From: Vicinamibacterales bacterium
Lineage (GTDB): Bacteria; Acidobacteriota; Vicinamibacteria; Vicinamibacterales; UBA2999
DNA length: 64,000 bases
Reading direction: 5' to 3'
Assembly: GCA_041659285.1 (NCBI GenBank)
Contig: JBAZYO010000005.1
Location: forward strand, 1 to 64,000
The stretch's first letter is position 1. Each line of letters starts with the position of its first letter. The position numbers and the translations under genes were made by a program. The notes under the pieces were generated by a model. The model saw only the letters and a program-made list of their open reading frames with translations, was not told the origin of the DNA and did no database searches. Positions 8,334 to 16,224 of this stretch are shown here, piece after piece.

Positions 8334-9457
8334 CCGCGCGCGAGGGCCACCACGGTTTCAATGTGGTCGGTGTGGGGGAACATGTCAACGGCCTGGATGC
8401 GCGTCACGCGGTAACCGGCCTTGAGGATAACCGGCAATTCCGCCGCCAGCGCCTCCGGGTTGCAGGACACGTAGACCGCGCGAGCCGGCACGATCCCTTC
8501 GAACACGGCGGCCAGCACCTCCGGCGGGCACCCCTGGCGCGGCGGATCGAGGATGACGGCGTCCCACGGGTCGCGGCCGACGCGCGGCAGCGCGTCTTCC
8601 ACCGACGAGGTCATCAACCGGACCCGGCCGTCGGGAATGCGGTTGAGGCGAATGTTGGCTTCCGCGTCCTTGGTGGCCTGCCGGTTCTCTTCCACCGCGG
8701 TGACGCGGGCGCCGGCCTTCGCCAGCGGCAAGGCAAACAAGCCGCTGCCGCTATAAAGGTCGAGGATGTGTGGCGACGAACCGACCCCTTCGATCACCAG
8801 CTTGACGATCTCGCGGGCCACGCCGATGTTGGTTTGAAAGAACGCCGTTGGCGACACCAGGAACGAGGTCTCCAGGATCCCGTCCTGCTTGACGTGGCTG
8901 TGCCCGTCGATGCGGATCGTCTCCGGCCCGACCATGTAGGGGCCCGGCTTGTCGTGGATGTTGACGAAGAAGCCGTCCGGGCGATCCGGCGATGCGAGCA
9001 GCCCGCGGATGGGCGTGCGCAGCGCCTTGTCGTTCTTCGTCACCACCAGCATGGCTACCGCCTGGCGATCGTCCTCGGTGGTGCGGACGATGATGTGGCG
9101 GACGAGGCCGTTGCGCTGGGCGCCGGCGCCGTAGATGCGGGCGCGGATGAGCCTATCGCGCAGCGCGAACGCGATGCGGTTGCCGCGATCGCTGTGGACC
9201 GGGCATTCGTTGATGCGGATGATCTGCTTCGAGCCGCGGGCGTAATGGCCCATCACCAGGCCGCGGCCCTGCCCTTCCGGACCGAACACGAACGCCACCT
9301 TGGTGCGGAACCGGTCTTCGCGCGGCGACGGCAGCAGCGGCGGCACGGGCATGCCCAGCAGGCGCGCCAGCCGCGCCTGTTTCTGGACCAGCTGCTCGGC
9401 GTACTCGACGCCCGGCAGCGTGCAGCCCCCGCAAACGCCGAAATGTTGGCACTGCAT
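8330..9457 (-). CDS. rlmD: 23S rRNA (uracil-C5)-methyltransferase, RlmD/RumA (TrmA) family
   Basis: Transfers a methyl group from SAM to C5 of a uracil in RNA. The 375-residue protein opens with an iron-sulfur cluster motif CxxFGxCGGC (C3, C9, C12). Motif I is DLYSGSGLFALPLAKAG (about residue 243), the VILDPPRQGC segment follows, and the catalytic-cysteine strand is YVSCNPEAL (about 334-342). It lacks an N-terminal TRAM domain, so it is shorter than E. coli RlmD (433 residues). The target (U1939, U747 or a tRNA uridine) cannot be settled from sequence alone. ATG at 9457 is the only sensible start before the cluster motif. Confidence 0.8.
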   Translation of the reverse strand: MQCQHFGVCGGCTLPGVEYAEQLVQKQARLARLLGMPVPPLLPSPREDRFRTKVAFVFGPEGQGRGLVMGHYARGSKQIIRINECPVHSDRGNRIAFALRDRLIRARIYGAGAQRNGLVRHIIVRTTEDDRQAVAMLVVTKNDKALRTPIRGLLASPDRPDGFFVNIHDKPGPYMVGPETIRIDGHSHVKQDGILETSFLVSPTAFFQTNIGVAREIVKLVIEGVGSSPHILDLYSGSGLFALPLAKAGARVTAVEENRQATKDAEANIRLNRIPDGRVRLMTSSVEDALPRVGRDPWDAVILDPPRQGCPPEVLAAVFEGIVPARAVYVSCNPEALAAELPVILKAGYRVTRIQAVDMFPHTDHIETVVALARG

Positions 9458-9472
9458 TGCTTGTCACTTACG

Positions 9473-9512
9473 GGCCGCAGAGGCACAGAGACACCTCTGC
9501 GCCTCTGTGGCC
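9473..9512. repeat. Long imperfect hairpin of CAGAGGCACAGAG-type repeat
   Basis: GGCCGCAGAGGCACAGA (9473-9489) pairs with TCTGCGCCTCTGTGGCC (9496-9512) with two mismatches. It lies between the FKBP gene and the rRNA methyltransferase gene, both on the minus strand. No T-run follows, so it is more likely an intergenic repeat than an intrinsic terminator. Confidence 0.65.
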
Positions 9513-9526
9513 TGTTGGTGTGATCT

Positions 9527-9982
9527 CTATTTCACTTCCAGAAGTTCGACTTCGAACAGCAGAGTCGCGTTGGGCGGAATCACGCCGCCGGCGCCGCGCG
9601 CGCCGTAGCCCATGTCGGGCGGGATCGTCAGCACGCGCGAGCCGCCCACCTTCATGCCGGCGAAGCCCTGGTCCCATCCCGGGATGACCTGGCCGCCGCC
9701 GAGCGGGAACTCGAACGGATCGTTGCGGTCCTTCGAGCTGTCGAACTTGCTGCCCTTCTTGTCGGCCTTCGAGGTGTCGTAGAGCCAGCCGGTGTAGTGC
9801 ACGCGGACCACGCGGCCGGGCCGCGCCTCGTCGCCGGTGCCGGTCTTGGTGTCAACGATCTGCAGTTGCGTGATGCCGGTCTCAGCCATGGGTGCCCCTT
9901 CAGTGGTCTCGGATTTCGGAGTGGAGCCGCCGCACGCAATGGTGACGCACAAGAGCAGCGACGCGAACGTGAGTTTCTTCAT
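9527..9982 (-). CDS. FKBP-type peptidyl-prolyl cis-trans isomerase, lipoprotein
   Basis: Folding catalyst for proline peptide bonds, 151 residues. The N-terminus MKKLTFASLLLCVTIACGG has a lipobox-like TIAC (C17) and should be lipid-anchored outside the inner membrane. The FKBP domain fills residues 40-151. It shows VRVHYTGWLYD, a short insertion rich in Lys/Asp, FEFPLGGGQVIPGWDQGFAGMK and the C-terminal PPNATLLFEVELLEVK, so the aromatic and hydrophobic pocket residues are present. It is upstream of the rRNA methyltransferase gene on the same strand, separated by a hairpin repeat. Confidence 0.92.
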   Translation of the reverse strand: MKKLTFASLLLCVTIACGGSTPKSETTEGAPMAETGITQLQIVDTKTGTGDEARPGRVVRVHYTGWLYDTSKADKKGSKFDSSKDRNDPFEFPLGGGQVIPGWDQGFAGMKVGGSRVLTIPPDMGYGARGAGGVIPPNATLLFEVELLEVK

Positions 9983-10033
9983 CTGATGTCTCTACCTGTC
10001 AATCTGTCTAGATGTGGCACTCTGCCTGGCGAA

Positions 10034-10129
10034 GCCGAGCACGTAACCGGCAATATGCCCAGCGAAGGCGAAAGCCGAGCGCGTCACCGGTAATACGCCC
10101 AGCGAAGGCGAAGCCGAGCGCGTAACCGG
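10034..10129. repeat. Tandem repeat of about 40 bp upstream of the FKBP gene
   Basis: Units begin GCCGAGCRCGTMACCGG and end AGCGAAGGCGAA, at 10034, 10074 and (truncated) 10113. With the block at 10136-10312 this fills the 342-bp stretch between the FKBP gene and tRNA-Ser. No protein gene or CRISPR-like spacer structure is seen. Confidence 0.7.
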
Positions 10130-10135
10130 ACTCGA

Positions 10136-10312
10136 GGGATTCGCACTGTCGCCGGCGCAACGCGCCGGCGATTGAACCCGAACGCCCTCTCCCTCCGCCC
10201 GAGTGAGCCGAAGGCGAACGTGTGGTACCCACACTTCGGGGATTCGCACTGTCGCCGGCGCAACGCGCCGGCGATTGAACCCGAGTCCCTCGCCCTCCGC
10301 CCGAACGAGACT
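10136..10312. repeat. Two 70-bp direct repeats, each with a perfect hairpin and a tRNA-Ser 3'-end-like segment
   Basis: Copies start at 10136 and 10239 (period 103 bp). Each holds a perfect 8-bp stem CGCCGGCG-CAACG-CGCCGGCG (10150-10170 and 10253-10273). Each is followed by a segment matching the 3' end of the neighbouring tRNA-Ser: CCCTCTCCCTCCGCC at 10185-10199 is identical to the last bases of that tRNA before its final A, but lies on the opposite strand. The second copy has one mismatch. Confidence 0.7.
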
Positions 10313-10324
10313 AAGTCGAGAGAG

Positions 10325-10414
10325 TGGCGGAGGGAGAGGGATTCGAACCCCCGATACCCTTTCAGGTACAGCGGTTTTCAAGACCGCCGCCATCAACCAC
10401 TCGGCCATCCCTCC
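10325..10414 (-). tRNA. tRNA-Ser (anticodon TGA)
   Basis: The minus strand gives a 90-nt class II tRNA. GGAGGGA pairs with TCCCTCC in the acceptor stem, the anticodon stem GCGGT/ACCGC holds loop CTTGAAA (anticodon TGA, reading UCA), and there is a long variable arm. The T-arm GGGGGTTCGAATCCC follows, and CCA is encoded at 10327-10325. The anticodon is TGA, not TCA, so this is serine and not the selenocysteine tRNA. Confidence 0.95.
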
Positions 10415-10444
10415 GCGCCGTCCAATATTCTAACGTGTGGGTGG

Positions 10445-11839
10445 TTAGGCCGAGGGCTGAAGATTGGCGTGGATCGCATGGGCGGCCCGCTTGCCGGCGC
10501 CGGCCGCGAGGATCACCGTGGCGGCGCCCGTGACGGCGTCGCCACCCGCGAAGACCATCGTCTTCGAGGTGAGTCCGGTTGCGTCATCCGCCAGCAGGCA
10601 CCCCTTCGCGGTGACGGCCAGGCCGGAGGTGGTGCGGGTCAGGAGCGGATTCGGGGTGGTGCCGATGGCCAGCACGACGTTGTCCACGGGAAGCACGAAC
10701 TCCGAGTCTGGAATCGGGATCGGCCGGCGGCGGCCCGACGCGTCCGGCTCGCCAAGCTGCATCCGCTGGCACTTCAGCCCCGCCGCCCACCCGCTGCCGT
10801 CGTCGATTACTTCGAGCGGGCTGGTGAGCCAGTGGAACGTGACGCCTTCCTCGATGGCGTGGTGGTATTCCTCGACGCGCGCGCTCATCTCCTCGTCGCT
10901 GCGGCGGTAGACGATCATCGCCTCGTCCGCGCCCATGCGGAGCGCGGTGCGCACGGCATCCATCGCGGTGTTGCCGGCGCCAATCACGGCGACCCGCTTG
11001 CCGACCCGCACCGGCGTGTCGGTGTTGGGAAAGTCGTAGGCCCGCATCAGGTTGATGCGGGTGAGGAATTCGTTGGCCGAGTAGACGCCGTTCAGGTTCT
11101 CGCCGGGGATGCCCAGGAACTGCGGCAGCCCGGCGCCGGTGCCGATGAAGACCGCGGCGTAGCCCAGCTTTCCCGTGAGATCGTCGAGCGTCAGCGTTTT
11201 GCCGATGATGACGTTGCAGACAATCTCGACGCCCATCGCCTTGAGCATGTCGATTTCCCAGTCGAGAATCGCCTTCGGCAACCGGAACTCCGGGATGCCG
11301 TAGCGCAGCACGCCGCCGGGCGCGTGCAGCGCCTCGTAGATCGTCACCGCGTATCCGAGCCGCGCCAGCTCGCCCGCGCACACCAGACCGGAGGGCCCGG
11401 CGCCAATGACCGCGACCTTCTGCGTCCTGGTGATCGCGGGTTCGATCGACAGCGCCTGCGTCCGTTCCCAATCCGCCACGAACCGTTCCAGGTGTCCGAT
11501 GGCCACCGGGTTGAATCGACCGCCCATGCTGCATTCGGCTTCGCACTGCGATTCCTGGGGGCACACGCGTCCGCAAATCGAGGGAATCGGGTTGGCCGTT
11601 CGCAGAATCCGCGCGGCGTCGGGCAGGTTGCCGGCCGCCACCGCGTGGATGAAGTCGCGAATGGGGATGTGGACCGGGCACCCGTCCATGCAGAGGGGAT
11701 GCTGGCAGCGCAGGCAGCGCTCGGCCTCGAAGGCCGCGTGCGCGGCGGAATAGCCGCCGTTCACCTCGAAGAAATTGTGGGCGCGCACCTGCGCGTCCTG
11801 CACCGGCATCGCGGTCTTGTCAGTGCGCCTGACTGGCAT
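10445..11839 (-). CDS. NfnB/glutamate synthase small-subunit-like NADPH oxidoreductase
   Basis: 464-residue flavin and iron-sulfur subunit. The N-terminal cysteine cluster CLRCxxPLCxxGC and CGRVCPxxxQCExxC (about 36-95) would hold two 4Fe-4S clusters. FAD binding is at VAVIGAGPSGLVCAGEL (about 145) and NAD(P)H binding at VAVIGAGNTAMDAVRTA (about 285). Alone it could be taken for GltD, but the adjacent NfnA-like gene makes the NfnAB pair (ferredoxin:NADP transhydrogenase, also called SudAB) more likely. ATG at 11839 is preferred because AAGGAG lies 8 nt upstream; a GTG at 11848 has no room for it. It overlaps the end of the NfnA-like gene by 20 bp. Confidence 0.82.
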   Translation of the reverse strand: MPVRRTDKTAMPVQDAQVRAHNFFEVNGGYSAAHAAFEAERCLRCQHPLCMDGCPVHIPIRDFIHAVAAGNLPDAARILRTANPIPSICGRVCPQESQCEAECSMGGRFNPVAIGHLERFVADWERTQALSIEPAITRTQKVAVIGAGPSGLVCAGELARLGYAVTIYEALHAPGGVLRYGIPEFRLPKAILDWEIDMLKAMGVEIVCNVIIGKTLTLDDLTGKLGYAAVFIGTGAGLPQFLGIPGENLNGVYSANEFLTRINLMRAYDFPNTDTPVRVGKRVAVIGAGNTAMDAVRTALRMGADEAMIVYRRSDEEMSARVEEYHHAIEEGVTFHWLTSPLEVIDDGSGWAAGLKCQRMQLGEPDASGRRRPIPIPDSEFVLPVDNVVLAIGTTPNPLLTRTTSGLAVTAKGCLLADDATGLTSKTMVFAGGDAVTGAATVILAAGAGKRAAHAIHANLQPSA

Positions 11840-12686
11840 GGCCCCCACTCCTTCCCGATTGGCAGGCGGCGCGTTCGGAGGCGATCCCCTCCTCGCGCAC
11901 GTAGGCCTTGTTGCGCCGCATCGCGGTATCGAAGTCCACCTCGTGGGCGTCGAAGCACGGGCCGTCCACGCAGGCGAACCGCGCCTGCCCGCCCACCGTC
12001 ACGCGGCACCCGCCGCACATGCCGGTGCCATCGACCATCAGCGGGTCCATCGACACGAGCGTCCTGATGCCGTGAGGGCGCGTGGTCTCGGCCACGGCCC
12101 GCATCATCGCCATCGGACCGATCGCCACGACCGCGTCGGGGCGGCCGGCGCCGCCGCCATCGATCAACTGCGCCAGCCGTTGGGTGACGAAGCCATGGAA
12201 GCCGGCCGAGCCATCGTCGGTGCAGACTTCGACGCGGTCCGCGACGCGAGCGAGCTCATCGGCGAGGATGACCAGGTCCCGGTTGCGCGCGCCGAGGATG
12301 GCTGTCGTGCGGTCGCCGAGGGCACTCCGCTCGCGCATGAAGCACAGCAGCGCGGCGGATCCGAACCCGCCACCGATGCCGCAAACGTGACCACCGGCGG
12401 GAAGGTCGATCTCGCTGCCGAGCGGGCCGGCCACGTCGAGCAGCGAATCGCCTGGCTCGAGCGCGCAGACCCGCCGCGTGGTCGCGCCGGCTTCCTGCAC
12501 GACGATGGTAATGGTGCCGGCGGCGCGATCGTAGTCGGCAATGGTGATCGGGATTCGCTCGCCGCCCTCGCGGACGCGCAGCATCACGAACTGGCCCGGC
12601 CTGGCCGACGCGGCAATCAGCGGCGCGTCGAGCCGGAACAGCTTGGTGACGGGCGTCAGTTGGCGGGCGTCGATGATGCGTGTCAT
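11820..12686 (-). CDS. NfnA/SudB-like FAD and 2Fe-2S ferredoxin-NADP reductase subunit
   Basis: 288 residues. The FAD domain shows PGQFVMLRVREGGERIPITIAD (about 30-52), the NAD domain GGHVCGIGGGFGSAALL (about 98-114), and the C-terminus the cluster region GTGMCGGCRV then ARFACVDGP, typical of the dihydroorotate dehydrogenase electron-transfer/NfnA family. With the downstream NfnB-like protein it should couple ferredoxin and NADH to NADP, possibly by flavin-based bifurcation. It starts 13 bp after the stop of the 2-oxoacid:ferredoxin oxidoreductase gene, which would supply reduced ferredoxin. Confidence 0.8.
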   Translation of the reverse strand: MTRIIDARQLTPVTKLFRLDAPLIAASARPGQFVMLRVREGGERIPITIADYDRAAGTITIVVQEAGATTRRVCALEPGDSLLDVAGPLGSEIDLPAGGHVCGIGGGFGSAALLCFMRERSALGDRTTAILGARNRDLVILADELARVADRVEVCTDDGSAGFHGFVTQRLAQLIDGGGAGRPDAVVAIGPMAMMRAVAETTRPHGIRTLVSMDPLMVDGTGMCGGCRVTVGGQARFACVDGPCFDAHEVDFDTAMRRNKAYVREEGIASERAACQSGRSGGHASQAH

Positions 12687-12699
12687 GCGATTCCCTTCC

Positions 12700-15003
12700 T
12701 CACAGCTCCGGGTGCTCGTGCATCGCCTTGAGCCGACGCCACCGGCGATCGGTTTCGTCCTGGATGCCGGCGACCACGCCCGCCTGCTCGGCTTTCACCA
12801 GGTGACGGGTCTTGCCCATGAGCTTCAGCCATTCGGAGACCGGCTGACGGCGGCCGATGGCGTCGGGGTCGTAGGTCAGGGCGGTGTGTCCGTGCTCGAC
12901 CTCGTATAACGGGAAGAAGCAGGTGTCGATGGCGGCCTGCAGCACCGGCTCCGCGGCGTCGTCCGTCGTCTTCCAGTTGAGCGGGCAGAAGGAGAGGATC
13001 TTGCCGTAGACGAGGCCCTCGTGCTTCGCGTACCACTGCGCCTTGGCCACCTTGCGCATGAGGTCTTCCGGGTAGCCTTCGCTCGCGGTGAACACGTATG
13101 GCAGGTGGCACGCGGCAAAGATCTGAGCGGTGTCCTTGTGGTGGTATCGCTTGCCCGTCGCCGCCCCCCCCACCTCGCTGGTCGACGTGCGGTGGCCGAA
13201 GGGCGTCGAGTACGACAACTGCGCGCCAGTGTTCATGTAGCCCTGGTTGTCGTACTCGAGAATCATCATCCGGTGGTTGCGGTGCGCGGCGCCGAGCGCC
13301 GGCCCCATGCCGATGTCCATGCCGCCGTCGCCCGAGATCATCACGAAGGTGACGTCCTTCCCCTCTGGAAGCTCACCGCGGCGCACGCGCTCGTGATACA
13401 TCTCCACCAGTCCCGAGAGCGTGGCGGCGCCGTTCTGGAACAGGTTGTGGACGTAGTTGACGCGGTGCGCCGTGGCCGGATATCCCGTCGTCACCACCAT
13501 GGCGCAGCCGGTCTGGTAGAGGACGACGATGTCGCCCTCGAGGACGCGGCTGATCTGGTGGAAGGTCGGGAAGTAACCGCAGCCCGGACAGGCGCCGTGG
13601 CCCGGCGCGATGCGGCTGGGCACCGAGGTCATCTTCCAGATCGGCTCGAGTTCCACCCGCAGCTTGCCGGTGGCCTCGTCCCGATGCACGTGCGCCATTC
13701 CGCGCGTCGCTTCGAGCGGGATTGGCGGCAGTCCCGGGCGCGGACCACGACCGGGCTGGCCGGGGGTGGCGCCGTGATAGGCAAACGGGGTGTCAACCTG
13801 CCGGCTGCTCGCCGCGGCGACGGCGTCGGCGAAGAAGGCGCGGGCGTCGGCGGCGACGAAGTCCTTGCCGCCGAGGCCGTAGATTCGCGACACCACGAGC
13901 GTGTCGTTACGGCGATCGACCTGCAGCGCCGCCCGCACCTCGAGCGACAGGTTGCCGCCGTCGGCGCCGTACGAGTCCGCGCGGTCGCCGATCGTCACGG
14001 CGTTCACTGACGCCAGGGCCTGGCGGAACATCTCGGTTGGAAACGGCCGCAACACGTTCGGCGAGAGCACGCCGACGCGCTCGCCGAGCGCCCGCCGCTC
14101 GTCGGCGGTTTCCTTCGCCGTCTCGGCCGCCGAATTCAGCAGCACGACGGCCGCATCCGCATCGGCCATGCGATAAGCATCGAGCACCGGATACGGGCGG
14201 CCGCTCAGCGCTTCCAGTTCGGCGAACACGGCGGGAATCACGGTGCGCGCGGCGTCCATGGCCCGCGACAGCTGGACCTTGTTGTTGATCAGGTCCGGGT
14301 CGTTCATGTACGGCCCGAAGGTCTTGGGGTGCTCGAGGTCGAACGGCGTCGGATAGTCCGGCCGGGTGCCGAGGAACGCGCGAACGGCGTCGCGGTCGTC
14401 GAAGACCTCGATGCGGCGTTTCTGGTGGCTGGTGACGAAGCCGTCGTAGCACACCATCACCGGCAGCCGCACGTCGGGATGCTCGCCGATCCGCACGGCC
14501 GCGAAGTTCAGGTCGTAAACGGCCTGCGGATCTCGCGCGCACAGCATGATCCAGCCGGTGTTGAGCGCGAAGTAGATGTCGGAGTGATCGCCGCGGATGT
14601 CGAGCGGGCCCGACACCGCCCGGGCGGCGACGTTGAGCACCATCGGCACGCGCGTGCCCGCCTGCACCGGCAGTTGCTCGAGCGAGAACAGCAGTCCATT
14701 GGCGCTCGTGGCATTCAGCACGCGGCCGCCGCCGAGCGCGGCGCCGTAGCAGATGCCGGCGGCCCCGTGCTCACCGTCGCCGGCGATCATCACGATCTCG
14801 TGCTCACCGTCGGCCTGCATCTTCGAGAGGTTCTCGGCAACCTCGGTGGACGGCGTGATCGGGAAGTAGCCCATCACGTGAAAGCCGATGTCGCGGGCGG
14901 CCATCGCGGCGGCTTCGTTGCCGCTCTTGAAGTCGACCGTCTGCTTGATGACACCCGGTGCGCGGGCGCCGTCGATGGGTGGCGTGAGGGTCTGGGTCGC
15001 CAT
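12700..15003 (-). CDS. 2-oxoacid:ferredoxin oxidoreductase, fused alpha and beta subunits
   Basis: Thiamine-pyrophosphate enzyme decarboxylating a 2-oxoacid to acyl-CoA with ferredoxin as acceptor. In 767 residues the alpha part comes first: FPITPSTEVAENLSKM at about 52-67, then the glutamate-bearing strand HEIVMIAGDGEHGAAGICYGA. The beta part begins near 460 with the cluster motif GACPGCGYFPTFHQI and continues to the TPP motif SGDGGMDIGMGPALGAAHRN, ending YDNQGYMNTGAQLS. Alpha and beta are usually separate chains, so this is a fusion. The beta motifs resemble pyruvate-type enzymes, but 2-oxoglutarate or branched 2-oxoacids cannot be excluded. ATG at 15003, 12 bp after the gamma subunit gene. 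Confidence 0.85.
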   Translation of the reverse strand: MATQTLTPPIDGARAPGVIKQTVDFKSGNEAAAMAARDIGFHVMGYFPITPSTEVAENLSKMQADGEHEIVMIAGDGEHGAAGICYGAALGGGRVLNATSANGLLFSLEQLPVQAGTRVPMVLNVAARAVSGPLDIRGDHSDIYFALNTGWIMLCARDPQAVYDLNFAAVRIGEHPDVRLPVMVCYDGFVTSHQKRRIEVFDDRDAVRAFLGTRPDYPTPFDLEHPKTFGPYMNDPDLINNKVQLSRAMDAARTVIPAVFAELEALSGRPYPVLDAYRMADADAAVVLLNSAAETAKETADERRALGERVGVLSPNVLRPFPTEMFRQALASVNAVTIGDRADSYGADGGNLSLEVRAALQVDRRNDTLVVSRIYGLGGKDFVAADARAFFADAVAAASSRQVDTPFAYHGATPGQPGRGPRPGLPPIPLEATRGMAHVHRDEATGKLRVELEPIWKMTSVPSRIAPGHGACPGCGYFPTFHQISRVLEGDIVVLYQTGCAMVVTTGYPATAHRVNYVHNLFQNGAATLSGLVEMYHERVRRGELPEGKDVTFVMISGDGGMDIGMGPALGAAHRNHRMMILEYDNQGYMNTGAQLSYSTPFGHRTSTSEVGGAATGKRYHHKDTAQIFAACHLPYVFTASEGYPEDLMRKVAKAQWYAKHEGLVYGKILSFCPLNWKTTDDAAEPVLQAAIDTCFFPLYEVEHGHTALTYDPDAIGRRQPVSEWLKLMGKTRHLVKAEQAGVVAGIQDETDRRWRRLKAMHEHPEL

Positions 15004-15015
15004 GGATTCTTCCGC

Positions 15016-15999
15016 CTAGCTGATGAAACCCGGGAACTGTGGCACCCGCAGCCGATCGGCGAGGCCAGGCGTCTCGGCCTCCCGCGTGAGGGCGGTGGCC
15101 GGGCACGACTCGACGCAGCGCATGCAGCCCTTGCAGTAGCGGTAGTCGATGCCCGTCAACTGGCGCTCGTAGGTGCTGTCGGGCGCGCCGTCTCGCCACA
15201 CGAGGCACAGATCGGGACACACGAGATCGCAGGTGCCGCAGTGAATGCACTGGTCGTGATGCAGCACCGGCATCCATCCGGTGCGAGACAGCGAGAGGTC
15301 GTTCCACGCGGTGTTGCCCGGTTCCGGGATGATCCCGCCCACCGGCTGTGTCTCGTAGCCCCAGGCGGGTTCGAACCGGGCGATGGGCAGGTCGCCCTCC
15401 GCACGGCCGACACCCTCGTGCACTTCGAACTCGGTCGCGCCGCGCCGGAACGCCCGATCGTTGGACGCCACCGCTTCGGGATGCTTGCCGGCAAACTCGT
15501 CCGCGAGCGCGCCGCGCACGTGGGCGGCGTCGAGGAACGGGACTACCGCGCACAGCGTGCCGAGCAGCACCGCGTTCGGCCGCGACTTCTCCTCGACGGC
15601 GATCCCGAGCGCGTCCACACGAATCGCCAGGGCCTCACGAGGCAGCGCGGTCAGCGCGTCGGGCACCGCGCCCGCCGGCGCGTTGTAAATCAGGAAGCCG
15701 TCTTTCCGGAGGCCGCCAAACGTCGCCGGATTGCGCAGCAGCGCGGCGTGGAAGACGATAATGCCGTCTGGCGCCTCGACCGGGGCGCTCGTGCGGACCG
15801 GGCGGCCGGCCGCCCCAAGCCGCACGAACGATCGAACGACTGACCCTTTCTTTTCAGATCCGTACGAGGAGAACTGCGCGCCGTTGAGCCCCATGCGCAG
15901 CACCGCGGCGGTGGCCAGGATCTGTCCAGCGCCATGGGCGCCGAGGCCGCCAATCGACTCGAATCGCAACTCGAAGAAGCCTTCGCTGGGTAAGGACAC
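15016..15999 (-). CDS. 2-oxoacid:ferredoxin oxidoreductase gamma subunit fused to a 2[4Fe-4S] ferredoxin (delta) domain
   Basis: 327 residues. Residues 1-190 are the gamma (catalytic-domain) fold: FESIGGLGAHGAGQILATAA near the start, then FSSYGSEKKGSVVRSFVRL. The C-terminal domain has two cluster motifs, CIHCGTCDLVCPDLC and CKGCMRCVESCP, which carry electrons from the TPP centre to ferredoxin. GTG at 15999 is chosen because AAGGA lies 6 nt upstream (16010-16006). An upstream in-frame GTG at 16047 would overlap the small protein gene that ends at 16011. First large gene of the redox operon, followed by the alpha-beta and NfnAB genes. Confidence 0.82.
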   Translation of the reverse strand: MSLPSEGFFELRFESIGGLGAHGAGQILATAAVLRMGLNGAQFSSYGSEKKGSVVRSFVRLGAAGRPVRTSAPVEAPDGIIVFHAALLRNPATFGGLRKDGFLIYNAPAGAVPDALTALPREALAIRVDALGIAVEEKSRPNAVLLGTLCAVVPFLDAAHVRGALADEFAGKHPEAVASNDRAFRRGATEFEVHEGVGRAEGDLPIARFEPAWGYETQPVGGIIPEPGNTAWNDLSLSRTGWMPVLHHDQCIHCGTCDLVCPDLCLVWRDGAPDSTYERQLTGIDYRYCKGCMRCVESCPATALTREAETPGLADRLRVPQFPGFIS

Positions 16000-16010
16000 G
16001 ATGCATCCTT

Positions 16011-16208
16011 TCAGTTCGCGGTCACCGGGACGGGACGCGGTTCCCACCGCGGGCAGCCGTGGCAGACGGCCGTGTCGTCGAGGGGACGCGGCTCAGAATC
16101 GCGAAGGCATGCCCATGGCTTGTCTTCGCTATCCAGCCACAACGGGTATGGCAGGAGGACGGTCATACTGGCCCACCGGCACGATTCGACGCTGGAAGCT
16201 TCATCCAT
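16011..16208 (-). CDS. Small cysteine-containing protein of unknown function
   Basis: 65 codons on the same strand as the redox operon, 16 bp after the cytochrome-methyltransferase gene and 11 bp before the oxidoreductase gamma gene. The product is rich in Trp, Pro and Asp (YPLWLDSEDKPWACLRD) and has three cysteines, the last two in a CHGCPRW motif, suggesting metal or cluster binding. GGGGTGAT lies about 5 nt upstream of ATG 16208; ATG 16166 is an alternative. I do not recognise the family. It could be spurious, but operon position, ribosome-binding site and motif argue for a real gene. Confidence 0.5.
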   Translation of the reverse strand: MDEASSVESCRWASMTVLLPYPLWLDSEDKPWACLRDSEPRPLDDTAVCHGCPRWEPRPVPVTAN

Positions 16209-16224
16209 GGCATCACCCCATTAG

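Noticed and set aside
10034..10312. CRISPR array
   Set aside because: Only two or three long repeats with unequal spacing, no short constant spacer sizes, and no cas genes.
10325..10414. tRNA-Sec for the selenocysteine system
   Set aside because: The anticodon is TGA (serine), not TCA, and the acceptor stem is 7 bp, so it is tRNA-Ser. No tRNA-Sec, selA or selB is in the window.
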